Shown here one piece after another: positions 1-12,655 of a DNA stretch of 64,000 nucleotides (positions are counted from its first letter, which is position 1; every line of letters begins with the position of its first letter). Both the position numbers and the translations under genes were made by a program. Where the stretch lies: contig OX596345.1 of NCBI GenBank assembly GCA_951394405.1, forward strand, positions 868,001-932,000, written 5' to 3'. Source of the DNA: Coprinellus micaceus. Taxonomy: Eukaryota; Basidiomycota; Agaricomycetes; Agaricales; Psathyrellaceae. The notes below the pieces were generated by a model, which was not told the DNA's origin, searched no databases, and saw only the letters and a list, made by a program, of their open reading frames with translations.

Positions 1-2
1 TG

Positions 3-1925
3 GCGAAGTCCATCAACCGACCCGACTGTTGGGAGCGCCTCGCCCAGCAGGCCTTGAAACAGGGTAACCACAAGGTACGCTGTGCTTGAAATTGGGGCAT
101 TTCCCCAATGTGGAACTAACTGACGGCGTTCCGCGCGATCAGGTTGTGGAGAAAGCCTACCAGCAAACGAAGAACTTCGACAAGCTCTCCTTCCTCTACC
201 TCGCCGTCGGCGCGAAGGACAAGCTTCAGAAGATGCAGAAGATTGCTGATGCTCGTGGCGACCCTATGTCACGGTTCCACAACGCCCTGTACGCTGGCGA
301 CGTTGAAGGCAGGATCTCCGTCCTTCGTGATGTCGGTCTCGGTGAGTGGAGTTCCTAAGGTTTCGGAAATTCATCGAACTCATGTGTGACAACCCTAGAC
401 CCCCTTGCGTACCTCACGGCCAAGACCAATGGTCTCGACGAACTTGCTGCCGAGATCCTCGAATCCGCGGGCTTGACTGAGGAGGACCTCGATGACGTGC
501 CATCGTATGGAGCCTCGTCGTTGAAGCCACCACCCGTTGTTACTTCCACCGCGGACCTCGTTTGGCCAGCCGTTTCAACTGGCGAGAACTTCTTCGACAA
601 GGCCCTGGTCAACGGCGTCTTGGAGGGGGGTGTGGAGCCCGAGTACCTCAACGGTGATGCTGCTGGTGCCCACAGCGCTCTCGATGCTTGGGCGAAAGAG
701 GAAGAAGAGGAAGAGATTGATGCTGAGGAGGCCGGATGGGATCTCGACGCAGGCGAGGATGAAACTGCTGCTGCAGAGGCCGATGAAGCCGTCGAGGAAG
801 AAGAGGAAGAGCTTGGCGCTGGTGCGACACCGGGACCTAACGAGACTGAACTATGGGCGCGCAATTCACCCTTGGCTGCTGATCACGTCGCTGCTGGATC
901 GTTCGAGACGGCAATGCAGGTGAGTTGATGGAAAGTGTCTCGTGACACAGATCACTAACCCGCTCTTTAGCTTCTTACACGCCAATTCGGTGTTGTCAAC
1001 TTCGCTCCCCTCAAACCTCTCTTCGTTTCAATATACCGCTCCTCGCACGTCTACCTCAGCCCTCTCGCCTCATTACCACCCCTTGCTTTGCACCTGCGTC
1101 GCAATCCCAAGGAGTCTTCGCCCGGCAAGGTTCTCCCGATTGCTGCGCGCTCATTGGAGTCGATACGTTCCGAGCTTGCGGACGTTGGATACAAGGCTGT
1201 GGCTGGTAACCACCTTGAGGATGCCCAGTCTACGTTCCGCTCCGTCCTCGAGGCTCTGCTCCTCGTCGTCCTCACCTCTGACGATGAGGCGAGACAGGTA
1301 CGTACCCTGAATTTTATAACGATGATCGCACGCTGATGGGATTACTGCTTTAGTGGAGAGAAACCGTAACCAGCGCTCGCGAGTACTTGCTTGGTGTCTC
1401 GATCGAACTCGAGCGACGACGCGTAGCACAGGAGGAGCCTGAAAATGCCACCCGCAACTTGGAGCTCGCTGCGTACTTCACTCACTGCCAGCTCCAACCG
1501 CTCCACCTTCAAATTGCTCTGAGGAGTGCGATCGGTATCTTCTCCAAGGCGAACAACCATGCACACGCTGCCCGTTTCGCAAGACGCCTTCTCGAGCTGA
1601 ATCCCCCGGCAAAAATTGTTGCCCAGGTATGCCCTCACTTCCCTCGATCAGCACATTGAGCACCCTCTAACTTATCTCTTAGGCCCGTGCAAAGATCACT
1701 GCTGGCGAGCGTAACCCCATCAACTCTGTCACCATCGCCTACGACGAGTTCACACCATTCGACCTTTGCGCAGCCACCTACACGCCTATATACCGCGGAT
1801 CACCTCTAGTCCGGTGCCCATATACCGACGCTGCATACCAGCCGCAGTTCAAGGGACAGTTGGATCCTCTCACGAACCTCACAGAGATCGGGGCTGCAGC
1901 GTCTGGGTTGCCTGCCGCATGGTAA
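3..1925 (+). CDS. RET1: Coatomer subunit alpha (alpha-COP), C-terminal part, 5'-truncated
   Basis: Alpha-COP is the largest subunit of the COPI coat, which acts in Golgi-to-ER and intra-Golgi transport. Exons read as <3..74, 143..341, 399..919, 971..1297, 1354..1626 and 1683..1925, with frame kept across every junction. The first exons match the alpha-COP solenoid ([26 protein letters not shown]). An acidic Glu/Asp linker follows at about 690-820. Then comes the conserved C-terminal coatomer domain that binds epsilon-COP, including [32 protein letters not shown] and a terminal [15 protein letters not shown] block. The WD40 propeller and start codon lie left of the window. It is convergent with the LIM gene. 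The identification is firm from the whole-length match to the family C-terminus; only single intron borders could shift. Confidence 0.95.
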
Positions 1926-2466
1926 ACGTCTTTGCGGTCGTGTCTTACCCCTCGTTTCTATGTGGCCGTAATTCTGGTGTTGGGGGGTAGGAGAAGTTGT
2001 GTTGGTACTTCATGGATGGATTCGTTTTCTCTTGTTTCTTTTATATTCAAAATGATACTCTTTCCTCTTCGTCTCCGTTGACGGGAACCAGTCGGAGTCC
2101 CTAGACGCATCGTGAAGTGGTATCCCCCTCATACGGCGAGTGTTAAGGTATAATCGATAAGGGCGGATTCAGCTATGTTTTACAGACACATAGGTTGTAG
2201 ATCGTTGGGAAGGTATAGGACGGGGAAGATCTAGTTGGTTGGGTATAAATACAGCACGACAGTCCCCGTGAACATGTACACAAACTACGAAGAGGATGAG
2301 GCCTGGGTCCAAAACAAGACGAAGAAATCCCAGTGGTCCAAAACAAAAGAGAAGGTACAGAAACTCCAAGAGGTATAGAACCTAAATAGTCGCAGACCCT
2401 CGATAAGACGCCCAAGGAACAAGGGAAGAAAAAGGGGGTAAAAGAGTTTTGTGAAAGCCGCGATCA
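1926..2466. other. Intergenic region between convergent genes
   Basis: This 541-base stretch lies between the stop of alpha-COP and the stop of the LIM gene, so it should hold both 3' UTRs. It has T-rich runs after 2020. No further gene, repeat or RNA was seen. Confidence 0.6.
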
Positions 2467-5400
2467 CTACATCTCGTTTCGAAGGATAATGCCGAAGCAG
2501 TGTTCACAGTACGGTTGGCCATCTCGCTGAAAGAAAGACGGATCGTCAAACGGCCGGTGGCACCCCTACATACGACCGTCAGGACCGATCCACAACAGGA
2601 AGGGAACGGAAAGCGAACTTACTTCGCATATGAAACACGACCAGCACCACTTGCCCCCAAGCGCTTCAACAGCTCTGTCGTGGTCCCTGATCGACTTCTT
2701 GCACTTCTTGCATTTAGGCAGCCGGAGGCGGACGTGACAGGGTTCACAGTAGGGGTGACCTTTGTAAACCGTGAAACCTTCGAAATCTCCGTCTCCGCTC
2801 AGAGCAAGTTCGCCTGGGTGCAATGTCGTGGTCAGTCAAAGGTCAGGAAGACATAGAGGAGCGCGTACCGCTGGTGTTCGACATCGATGGGGTCAAGAAA
2901 GGATCACCGCATTCTGCGCAGAAGAAGTGCTCCATATGATACGTTCTTTTGCCTAAAGCAGGGTCATCTAGACTAATGAACTGCTCTTCAATGATAGGGG
3001 TCTTGCAAGAATAACACCTGGGTGCAAAGTTCTGCATGGACGACAATAAGTAAGGCCCAGTGTGATGTAGATTCGGGGATACCCACCTCATGATAATCCA
3101 GGTGACAGTAAGGCTGTCCATCGTGTTCGTACGAGCTCACATGTTCCAGAAGCTCGTTACATACAGAGCACTTGAAGCAGTTAGGATGCCATCGCACGCC
3201 CATCGCAGACACGATCCTCCCCACAATAGGTCCCTGGCACCCTCCGCAAATCAACCCTCCTGTCCCCGAGCGAGCGGGTGTTGGCCTGCCATTCACAAAG
3301 CGAGCTTGCTGTGGTTGATGTTGGTGTGGGTGCTGGTGCGGCTGGGAGCCGTGGTTGTGGTTGTGCCCATTATCTCCAGATGCACTAACGCTGATTTGAG
3401 GGGCTCCGTTGGAAGGTCCGTTGTCGAACTGGCCCGATGCACTGACCCCTGGTACTTCGAAGATCTGGGGGGGAGGGCGTCCGTTACCGTGGGTTGGGCT
3501 GGGCGGTGTCTCGCTTATGTTGATGCTCGGCATCCCAGGGGGAGAGGAAGGCATAGTGTCGAAGTTGATTATGGGGATCATCTGATGTGTCCCGTTCGTC
3601 ATGTCCGTCCTCCCAGTGTGGTGCACACCGATTCGCGGCGACGAGACAGTTGATTCTGGGGGGCTCCCGACGCTAATCGACGGTATGTCCGGCCGACTCT
3701 GGTACGGCTGCTGGCTCTGATGATTGCCAGTATGTTGCACATTGATAGAGGGAGGCTGGCCTTGGAACTGATGTTGGCCTGTGTGATGCAGGTTGATGGG
3801 TGGAGCATTCTGTGGACTGAACCGTTGCTGCAACTCCTCCTGCCTCCTCTCCTGCGCGGCGCCATCTTCTTCCATCTTGAGGATATTCGCCATTTTTAAC
3901 GGCGCTGGAGATTCGATGTTGATCGGTTGTTGCTGACGAGGAGTCGATGGAACCGATGGAACGGATCGAGCGTCGTTATTGGCGTTGTTATACAGTTGCC
4001 TCTGCGATGGGGCTCTGGACAGCTGTCTCTGCGGAGGAGGCGCGTATCCCTGCATCGCTTGCTGGTGGTGCACAGGCAACCCTGTCGCAGTATCGAATGT
4101 CATAGGATTCTGCTGCTGGAAATTCTGCGACTGGGGACGAGAGCGAGACTGGGACTGAGGGTGTTGTGGGGGTTGCTGTGGCAGCTCGCGACGCTTTGGC
4201 TGGGTGATCTCAGAGCCACTCCCACGTTGATTCTGCTGGACGTCGTCCATGAAGCTCGACTTCGCTGTGGCTGGGTATATCTGGCTCTGTGGTCGAGGAC
4301 GCTGTTGGAAGTCGGTCTGTCGTGGTTGCGGCTGGGGCTGATCAGTGCTGGTAGGGTACTGGTACATCGACTGTCGTTTTGGGGGACCAGTTGGGGAAGG
4401 CGAAGGTGTTCTCAGGGACCGCGGGGGAGGATCGTCCAAGGTATCAACCTTGAGACCGACTTTCGACCTATTGACCTCACCCCGCACACGAGAAGGAGCC
4501 TGACTCGACATGAAGCTGTTTGCCTTCCCTGACGCGGGTGAGCCCGACGCAGGTGTGGGAGGTTCGTCAGAAATTCCAAAGTACAGGTTTCCGCTTGCCC
4601 CCGTAGAGAACGCTGACTGACGTTTGGCCTGGGATTCTGACTGGGATTGACTTAGACTCTTCTGATGCTGCGGCTGCGCCCTCTGCGGTTGACTCCCGCT
4701 GAACTTCATAGCGCTCGCGAATCTGCCCGCAAGGGTCTTTGTTGTGCTTTCCTCTGTGGCGATACTATCGTCGTCATTCGACTCGGTTTCGCTATTGGCC
4801 ACGTGCCTCCTCGAATCCTTCTTGACAAGCTTCCGGGCAGGTTGAGAAGACTTCTTCGTTGGCGAGGAGGAGGCCTTGCGTCGGGAAAAGTCCTCTCCTT
4901 CCTCTTCCTCAGGTTCTGTGGGCCGGGACCTCGATTTCGACCTAGAGCTGAACAACTCCTTCAAACTCGTCCTCCTCTTCACCTTTGTCTTCTCCCTTCC
5001 TCTCCCGTCGTTGTCATCCCCATCGTACTTCAGCTGCTGTTGGTATTTTCTCGGAGCATTCTGAGCCTGAGGTTGCTCCTGGCGACCCCAATCGATATCC
5101 TGAACCTTCTCTCTCATGCCCTTGCTTTGCACCGACTGTTTAGCAGTACTCCCTTGCACTCTCGGGTCCGACTCATGCTCATACTCTGGCTCCCGTTGGA
5201 ACCCCCTCATCGTCTCCCTTTCTGAAGCCTCCCTCTTATGTCTGCTGGCCCGTGCCTGTTCCCGTGCCTGCGCTTCCGCCTCTGCTTGCTCCCGAGCCTT
5301 TGCCTCCGCCTGTGCGTTGGATTGCGCCCTCTCCCGCTTCCTCTTCGCCATATATCGCCTCCTCAACTCCTCTTCTGCACTCTCCGCTTCCTCCTCTTCT

Positions 5401-8279
5401 TCCTCTTCCTCGTCCTCCTCTTCTGACGGCTCTTGGTACCTCCTCGCCCTCCCCTTCGCTCTGGCCTTTGGTGTCGGCGTGGCCCTGACCTTCTCCGGCG
5501 AAGTCTCGTACGGCTGCAACTGCTCCCAATCATCCTCCGAGTTCGAGTACGTCGTGTGGTAACTCTGCGTCCGACTGTGTACCGGACGTGAACCACTCCG
5601 CCCGGACGGCTGAGATTGACTGACAACGACGAACCCGTCGGAGGCAGATGATCGGCTCTTGACATGGCCGTGTCGAGAAGTTGGGCTGGGGCGCTCGTAC
5701 CCGTCTTGATACCGCCCTGGGCTACTACCCCCAGCCTTCTTAGCCTTTTCTTTAGCCCGTTGCTGTTGCGCGAGGTACTCTTGGTACTGCCGCTCTTCTT
5801 CCTCCCTCTGCCTCTGCTCGCGAGCCATCCTTGACATAGGGACGGCATACTCCTGCTCGCTGGTCTCCTCACTATAATCCGAGCCTTCATACTGATACGC
5901 CCGCTCTACGTCCTCATCACTTTCCTCCTCTTCCTCCTCTTCGTCGTCGTTATCATCTTCCGCCTCCCCATCCTCCTCCGTAGACGACTCCTGCTTAGTC
6001 AAGGGCATTGAATACCTCGCAACCGCTCCACTCGGGGAGGCCCCTGAAGTACTCGCCTGCATGGGCTGCCCCCGGACCTGAATCTGCCTAGTCGGAGTAG
6101 ATTGCTGCGACGGCGTCTGCTGATTCTGCCCGTACCCAACTACAGCCCCTCTTGCCATCAGGTGTTGGTGCTGAAGTTGTCCGTGCGCATACGCCTTACT
6201 ATACTCTCCCGGGGCGCCCATCCTCGGAGGCGTCGGGTTGAGATACGGTAATTGGGACGGGGATGACGTGCTTGCACTCGCACTGGCTGGTGGTTTCGCG
6301 GGCGTCGCTGCTGCTTTCGCATTCCCAGCTGTCGGAGGGACCACAACGCCCCTCTTCGCCATCTTCTTCCTCTGTTTCTCCTCCTCCTTCGCCTTCCTCT
6401 TCTCCTCCTTCTCCACCTTCTTCCTCTCCTTCTCCGTCAGCACCTTCGTCGCCTTGGGGGTCTCGTTCGACTTTGACGGGGACGAAGAGAGGCTGGGGCT
6501 CGATGTATCCGGTTTAGCGAATGGATCAGCTACCATGCCCGCCGCGTATCCGAAGACTGGTGCGGGGTAATCAGGTATCGTGCGTTTCCAGACGGGAGTG
6601 AACTTCTTCGTTGGTGTCGTTGCAGTGGAATTAGACCCAGGGCTGACTGGGGGTTTGCCGAAGGAAGTGGACGAGGAGGGAGCGGACAAGTCTGGAGTGC
6701 TGATATTCTTTGGTCGCCCAAAGGCGTTGGAGGGTTTGATCGGGCTACTGCTTGCCCACGGTGACTTCGCTTCTTCTTTAGCCGGGCTGGATGAGGTAGA
6801 CGAGGCGAACTTCGGGGGACTAGCCCGTCCTGGAGGGCGTTTAGTTGGCGTGCTATCATTATCTCGGGCAGCCATAACCGTAGTTCGCGACATCCCAGTA
6901 GACGACGCGGGAGGGAACCCTTTCCTGCTGGAGGAAAGTTCCTCCGAGTTCGATGTAGATCCTGACAACCTGTTGGAATTCGCGTTGGGGCTAGAACTGA
7001 ATGCAAACCCGCTCCCGTTGTTCACGTTCGGGAGACCGGACACCCTCCCAAGATCGACAGTCGCCCTCTTAGCCTGCGAGCCAGGAGCCGCGGGCAAAGG
7101 CCTGCTCTTCACCGGGGACCCAGAAGACGATGACTCGGGTCGAACAGGACTTGAAGGCGAGGGTGGCGCAGCCATACCCTCGGCTTGTTGCTTCTGCACC
7201 CGCATCGCCTGGATTTGCTGGATCTGCCTTTGCACGAAGCTCGGGGGCGGGATGGACGATGCCGACATGGGTTGTCCCAGTGTGGGCTGGGGGCTGGGCT
7301 CCCGGTTGAACATGGAGTGGGAGGTTGAGATCGGAGGAAGAGTGGGAGGCATCGATAGCGGTCTTGAAGCAACGGACCCAGGCCGTGCCAGGCGAGAGGG
7401 CGCGGGGTTCGGGTCATCTCCAGAGGGTTGAGGTAGCGGCCTGCGCTGCTGAGAGAACTGCGAATCCTGTAGTTGCTGCTGCTGCTGCGGGGGAGGCACC
7501 TGGGGAGGCTGTCGCTGGTGCATCTGCATGACATGGTTCTGAGGAGGGGGTGGTGGCTGTTGCCGCATTTGCATCTGCACGGGCTGGGGATGTCCCTGGC
7601 TGATCGTCGAAGGGGTGTGCGACGGCTGACGCTGGAGCCTCGCCTGCTGTGCGAGCAACGCCGAAGGGGCTGGGGGAGGAGGCTGGGGTGAGCGTCGCTG
7701 TAGTTGTTGGGATACCATTGAAGACATGACCGGAGGGTTGAGTTCCTGTTGTTGGGGACCAGGCGCCATATACCCTTGCCCTGCGTATGCGTTGGGCTGA
7801 ACGAACCCTTGCGCCGAGGGGGTGCGGGAGATCGGAGGCCGGGATGGCTGCTGCAGCGTAGAAGAGGCATACTGACTCGGTGCATACTGCTGGGATGGGG
7901 GATAGTGTTGTTGCTGGGGCGGTGGGGGTTGCTGAAATGGCGTCGTCGGTGGGGCATATGAATGCTGGGGTGGTTGGAATGACGTCGATAGAGGTCGCTG
8001 CACGAATCCATGGGATTGCTGCTGACCATATCCCGCCGGCTGAGCTGGAGGTGCTGGTTGTTGAGAGTACTGACCCTGCTGGTGTTGGTACAACCTCTGC
8101 AGGTGCGGCTGAGGCTGGGCTTGGCCGAGTTGTTGGTAGATGTTCTGCGGCTGCTGGTAGTACTGCTGCTGAGGGTGCGGGGCGTATTGATGACCCCCAG
8201 GCGAGGAGCCTGGCTGTGGGTGAATGGGCGGCTGTTGCCCAAGGGGGGTTGGAGGGGGGTAGTATGCGTTGTGGGCCAT
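2467..8279 (-). CDS. PXL1: Three-LIM-domain protein, fungal paxillin-like (PXL1 family), with very long disordered N-terminus
   Basis: The model is complement(2467..2565, 2623..2813, 2869..3031, 3087..8279), 1,881 residues. Residues 1 to about 1670 are Gln/Pro/Ser-rich, with polyQ, a charged KEK/ERK coil near 640 and acidic runs near 800 and 1000. The C-terminus has three LIM zinc modules: about 1677-1731 (CGGC, HPNCFKCSVC, PYCHLDYH), about 1737-1810 (CYSC, HFFCAECGDPF, then an insert and HPYCEPCH) and about 1811-1870 (CKKCKKSI, CWSCFICEGCHRPF, PYCEHCF). The order and the HFFCAECGDPF and EALGGKWCW motifs are those of fungal Pxl1 proteins. These localise to growth sites or the contractile ring and scaffold Rho/actin signalling. 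The last exon must start at 2565 to keep the third LIM complete. The LIM part is certain; exact function is inferred. Confidence 0.85.
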
Positions 8280-9135
8280 CTATACCCTCGCACGACCAGT
8301 TATATTGATCGAAACCGTGATAGACTACCAGGATGATTAGAACTGTGACCGTGAAAGGGGCCTTTCACATGAGACTTGCCTCGTTTCCGGCGGGAGATGT
8401 GGCTACGATGGATCGGTGGGTGGAGCAGATGTCGTTCTTGCGGGTGAAGAGGCGCTGTAATCAAACACGACCTGCCCAAATTTGGAAGGGGCGCGACTCA
8501 ACGCCCACGTGATGGGCATGAGGACGCGAAATAGGGGCTAATATGGCCGGATAGGGACGCGCTCGGCGATATCTATGGGCTAAGTCAGCCAAAGGCGAGG
8601 AAATAGTCATAGAGTAGACGCTAAAGAATCTTCACTCTGTATCTAAAGCATATCTAGTCCTCGGTCAATATGTGAGCTTCCTCACTACGATCTTCTAACA
8701 CATTCGAGTCGGGTGACCAGGGTTGAGTCGATGACCATGTCCCCCAAGGCGATGTTGTAAAACTCGGACTTTCGAATGGTCTGGCGCTCCACGAGCATCT
8801 GAACAAGCGTTTGGGGAAATAGAGCCAAAGACGGCGCTGGAATATCCCACTCCTACCACGCTCCGCCGTTTTTGAGAGGTCCACCTTGGATAACGTACGT
8901 GGTGATCATCCAAGGCGATGTGCGCCAAAAGTGCTGTGCTAGAAGAGTAGGATGGTGGGGGTAGAGAATCAAGAGGTGCAGGGAGCAGAATTCGACTTAT
9001 ATACCTCCCCACCGGCAGCCACTCCGCGTCGGCGTTTTCCGATCGAAGCTTGACGCGTCTGGCATCGCGTCAATTTAATTTGTATAAATAAGACGGATCC
9101 CCTCTATTCCTTCTGCCCACCTCTTCCTTCCCCCC
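8280..9135. other. Divergent intergenic/promoter region
   Basis: This 856-base gap separates two divergent start codons. It should carry the upstream regions of the LIM gene (left) and the small gene at 9136 (right). Open frames on the minus strand around 8654-9012 start without a good context and match no family I know, so they are not called. A TATA-like box near the right end is listed separately. Confidence 0.55.
9083..9090 (+). promoter_or_regulatory. TATA-like box upstream of the gene at 9136
   Basis: TATAAATA lies 46 bases before the ATG at 9136. This spacing suits a core promoter with a very short 5' leader. Transcription start is inferred, not seen. Confidence 0.45.
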
Positions 9136-10099
9136 ATGGCTGATTTAAATTCCTCTCCTCACCCTTCGTCCAGTGCCGGCGACGTCGACCGTGCTTTGAA
9201 GACCGAAGCGGACGATCAGCGCGACTCATCGAGCCTCGGCTTGTCTTCGTCTCCTCAGAGACTGAGTCCACCTCCACCCGCGCAGACGATGCCGAACACT
9301 CAGCACCCTCAAGTTCGACCTTCTGTGGCCAATGGTATGTGAACGAAAACAATACTGCTTGGCATAGGCACGCATGTATCCTGACGACACTCTAGGGGCG
9401 GCAGAGGACGCTCGACACACTCAAGAAAAGGGCGACAGAAGGCCCTCGAAGACGATGAGCATCCAGGAGCTTGTCGACGGCCCCTTCACCCGGTTTGGCA
9501 CCCAGAGCGATATTGTTCTGCCCTTCCAGGAGCGTGCCACACAAGAGGATGCCTCTCGCAAAGGTACCACTCTCGCGCATATATGCACCTATTATGCGAT
9601 GAAGCTAACGCCCAAAACCCTATACGCTCACATCCAGACTTGGCCGAGCGTCTCCTTCTCCTGATGCTCGAAACCCATGCTTGGATGGCCGCCCGCCCTC
9701 ACCGCGAGCGGATGCACGAGCTCGGGAAACTGGAGGATCACGTCAAGAACACTACCGAGATCGAGGAGCAACAAGGCAGGTCTTCATCACCCGCTTCCGC
9801 GTCTTCGACCCACTCCTATTCCACTGTTGCTACCTCAATCTTCACCAACTACGAGCCTCAGATCATGGCCCCAAATGAGCACCATATGGCTCTCGCGGGT
9901 GTGTATCGCCCTCTAGACCGCTTGTTCCCCCTTCTTTCCCATTCTCTTCAGAGACATCTTCGTCTCGCGTTCCAATATTCTCGGGCTGACTGTCTTCAAT
10001 TTTGAACATTGAATAGAGATGGCTCGAGAGAAACTCAGTCAATTCGTCCGACACCTGACGAACGCTGTTCAGGCCTTGGCTCAAGGGATGTCCTTCTGA
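9136..10099 (+). CDS. Unrecognised small protein, 236 residues
   Basis: Four exons (9136..9334, 9396..9563, 9638..9898, 10017..10099) join in frame with standard GT-AG borders. The ATG sits just downstream of a TATA-like box. The N-terminal 65 residues are Ser/Pro-rich and probably disordered. The middle has a short conserved-looking block (IQELVDGPFTRFGTQSDIVLPF) preceding a helical stretch rich in Leu, Glu, His and Arg (LAERLLLLMLETHAWM). The C-terminus is an amphipathic helix ending QALAQGMSF. No signal peptide or membrane segment was seen. I do not recognise the family and assign no role. It is convergent with the F-box gene, 142 bases away. Confidence 0.65.
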
Positions 10100-10241
10100 A
10101 AGCTATGACTGTGCTTTTCGTGACACGCCTTTGGACACGACCCCAAACAGACTTCGTTAAAGGGGCATCTGCAACCCGGGTTCGGACAAAGCCTTCACTG
10201 TATAGTAGAGTCTCTTCGAACGCGCGTACTTGGCTCGAGCC

Positions 10242-12012
10242 TCAATAGTCCAGAATAACGACACAGTCCCGGTACTCGGGTTGGTAACTGGGGTCGGCCA
10301 AAAACCCAACAATTCGACTCCCCGAGGTTGAGAACGTCAAAGGAGAATATCTGGCTTCGGGCGCGCGGAGCCCGGAGACGTCTATAACGATCCACTCGAC
10401 AGGGCTGCCGTTCGCACATGTCCTGGAATACAGAAGCTTCGGATAGCGGCGCAGAATGTCTTGAGTGATCATTGGGACGCAGTCGTTGCAAGGAGGTCGC
10501 GCAGGTGCCGAGGGACGGGTGTCCCACTCCGTCGAGGTTGCGTAGCTCAATGGGCCGCTGGCCCTCGCGTCATACGTGAGTTTGGTGTCAGGGGTCGTTG
10601 TGATCTCCCGCAGTGTAGTGCAGAGGTGGTCCGCTCTGCGTCGGCTGGCTGTCACCGTGCATTGGCTGTCGTCTGGGAATTCTCCCCATGCACCGTTAGG
10701 GCGTGTCTCTCGAACGCAATCTGCATAGAGCGCCTGGGTTTCCCCGGTACAGGATCTCTGTACTATCCACTCAACTCCGGGGGCGCGCGGGGGGATCTGG
10801 TCGGTCCTCAAATGTGTGATGAATGAAGGCTGGAAATGGTGGCCCGCATGAGCCTTGATATGCGTCGAAAGGGAGAAGTTGTCTCCCGTCTCAATGGGTT
10901 CGAAGGGTGGTATCCTGTAGCCCCTAACCTCCTCCCTCCTCGCTGCGACTAAGTACTCGCCATTTTGGAGGGTGAGCTATAGGGAAAGATAGGCATGTTG
11001 ACTCCAAATTAGCGTCCCCTGAAGCAAGAAAGGAAGGAACCATGATTTCAGGACTCACATCGAAATTGCTGAGTTGAGAGGCCAATCCGCCTAAATCGAC
11101 TGTGGAAAGCCTGGAGTTCACGAAGTCCCAGACCACCACAGCCTCCGCTCCAAAGTTCAGCAAAAAGTGTATGTACTGTCCCTTCATTTTGACGTGGGAT
11201 ATTGCTAGACTTGGCGAGTCTATGCGGAGTTCGTGGCGAGGACGGATGGTTGGGTTTTCTGGGAAAGGTCCGACTTCATAGATCCGCATTCTATCGGACG
11301 TGCTGTGAGTATTCATCTTCGGGAAGGACGTCGTATGTGTGAGCGTGACGCACCGCGGGTATCGGGTGCCACCGCTCTCCCCTACTGTAATTCGCACCGG
11401 TAACCGCAAGGTTTGAGCATCGGTCATCTCCGGCTTGAACAAGTCCAGCAATTCGCAGCCTACTTCCATTTCGAGGGTACCAAGACGGTCGGGCTGGGAA
11501 CACTCCTCACCCAAGCTGCCTAGATCCCACAGGGAAATAGTTTGGGCGACTTGAGCGAGAATGAATCTACCCCCAGGGATAAGGTGTACTATTTCGAATC
11601 TTGGCAGCACCCGAGTGGACATCTCATAGGCCGGGATGACTCGCTGGCAGCGTGGATGGAGCGTGCCCCCTAACCTCGCAAGCCCGGATAGCTTTCTGTA
11701 CCACAGGTGGGGTCCCATGGCAGCCCGCTTGAGCTCATCGACTCTCATCGACTCGAAATGGTACGATCCTTCGAAATAGGAGTAGGCAGCACAGGTTTTC
11801 TTCAACGCCCCCTCCCAGACTGTCCGATGGGATGTAGCCTCCTTCAAGACACCGCATGTCTAGCGCAATGGCATGTGAGCCTTTCGGTCAATTATCCGAC
11901 TAAGATCTCTGCTCACCTCTCCCAATGCGAGGAGGTCAGGCGGCTCCGCATCCTGAAAGATCTGAAGATACAGCTCGAAAGCCAGGTTTTGCAGTGAGGG
12001 TCTAACTTCCAT
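10242..12012 (-). CDS. F-box protein, 543 residues
   Basis: The model is complement(10242..10976, 11059..11859, 11917..12012), with each exon a whole number of codons. The N-terminal F-box runs over residues 7-50 (LAFELYLQIFQ, DLLALGETCGVLKEATSHRTVWEGAL) and is interrupted by the first intron, as is common in basidiomycete F-box genes. The rest has scattered WD-like strands (ISLWDLGSL, AVVVWDFVN) and may form an irregular propeller. F-box proteins dock substrates to SCF ubiquitin ligases through Skp1. The substrate here is unknown. Agaricomycetes carry large expanded F-box families, and this looks like one of those members. The start at 12012 was chosen because it sits directly before the F-box. 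Confidence 0.85.
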
Positions 12013-12655
12013 AGATTGAGCTGTCGCGGGTCGCTCAGGGGAACGAATGAGTTTCGGTTGAGAGCTGAAAGCTGTTTGAAGGGAGAATGGAGTGTTGCAC
12101 GAAATATTGAAGTTGAGTAGGGCCGAATCGCTCGGATAAGCGTCAAAGATAGGGCAAGGTGTGTCGGCAGGGCTAAGTTCGCACAAGTGTTAGACGCTGG
12201 ACCACCATAGATGCTGAGCGCTGATCTCCGATCAGCATCGAGCCTAGTAACGCCTTGAGGCATGCTGTCAGTGCTCATCCGAACAAGGACATATGACTTG
12301 CCGCACTGTCTCCGCAGGGCAAGTTCAACCACAGCCTTTCTGCTGTGCCCGTGTGCGCCTCTTTCATTCAACATCCCGCAAAGTCCAGAATCTGGCCACC
12401 CAGACCCAGTGTGCGGTGGAGCACTTCGATATTGTTGTGGCATAGTCTATCTGACTCTATTGCCATTTCGGCGGGTTGGTTTGGGCACAGGTATGTATGC
12501 TCGTTGTTTAGGCGCTGCTCCAACAAGAATGCTGATCCTTCATTCCTTGGTGCTGTGTATCGCTGTATTTTCTAACCGACCTTAAAAGCGCCACGAGCGG
12601 ACGGCCTGTTCTCAGCCATTTCCAACCCCCGATCCCAAGCTTGCTAAAGGCGCCC
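12013..12655. other. Divergent intergenic region
   Basis: These 643 bases lie between the divergent starts of the F-box gene and the WW/membrane protein gene. The F-box frame stays open upstream of 12012 to 12186, so a longer N-terminus cannot be excluded. Nothing else was seen. Confidence 0.5.

Noticed and set aside
6580..7431. Long plus-strand open frame (283 codons) opposite the LIM gene.
   Set aside because: It is the antisense shadow of a low-complexity GC-rich exon, with no own splice or start support.
8654..9012. Minus-strand open frame between divergent starts.
   Set aside because: It has no good start, no family match, and occupies the expected promoter region.
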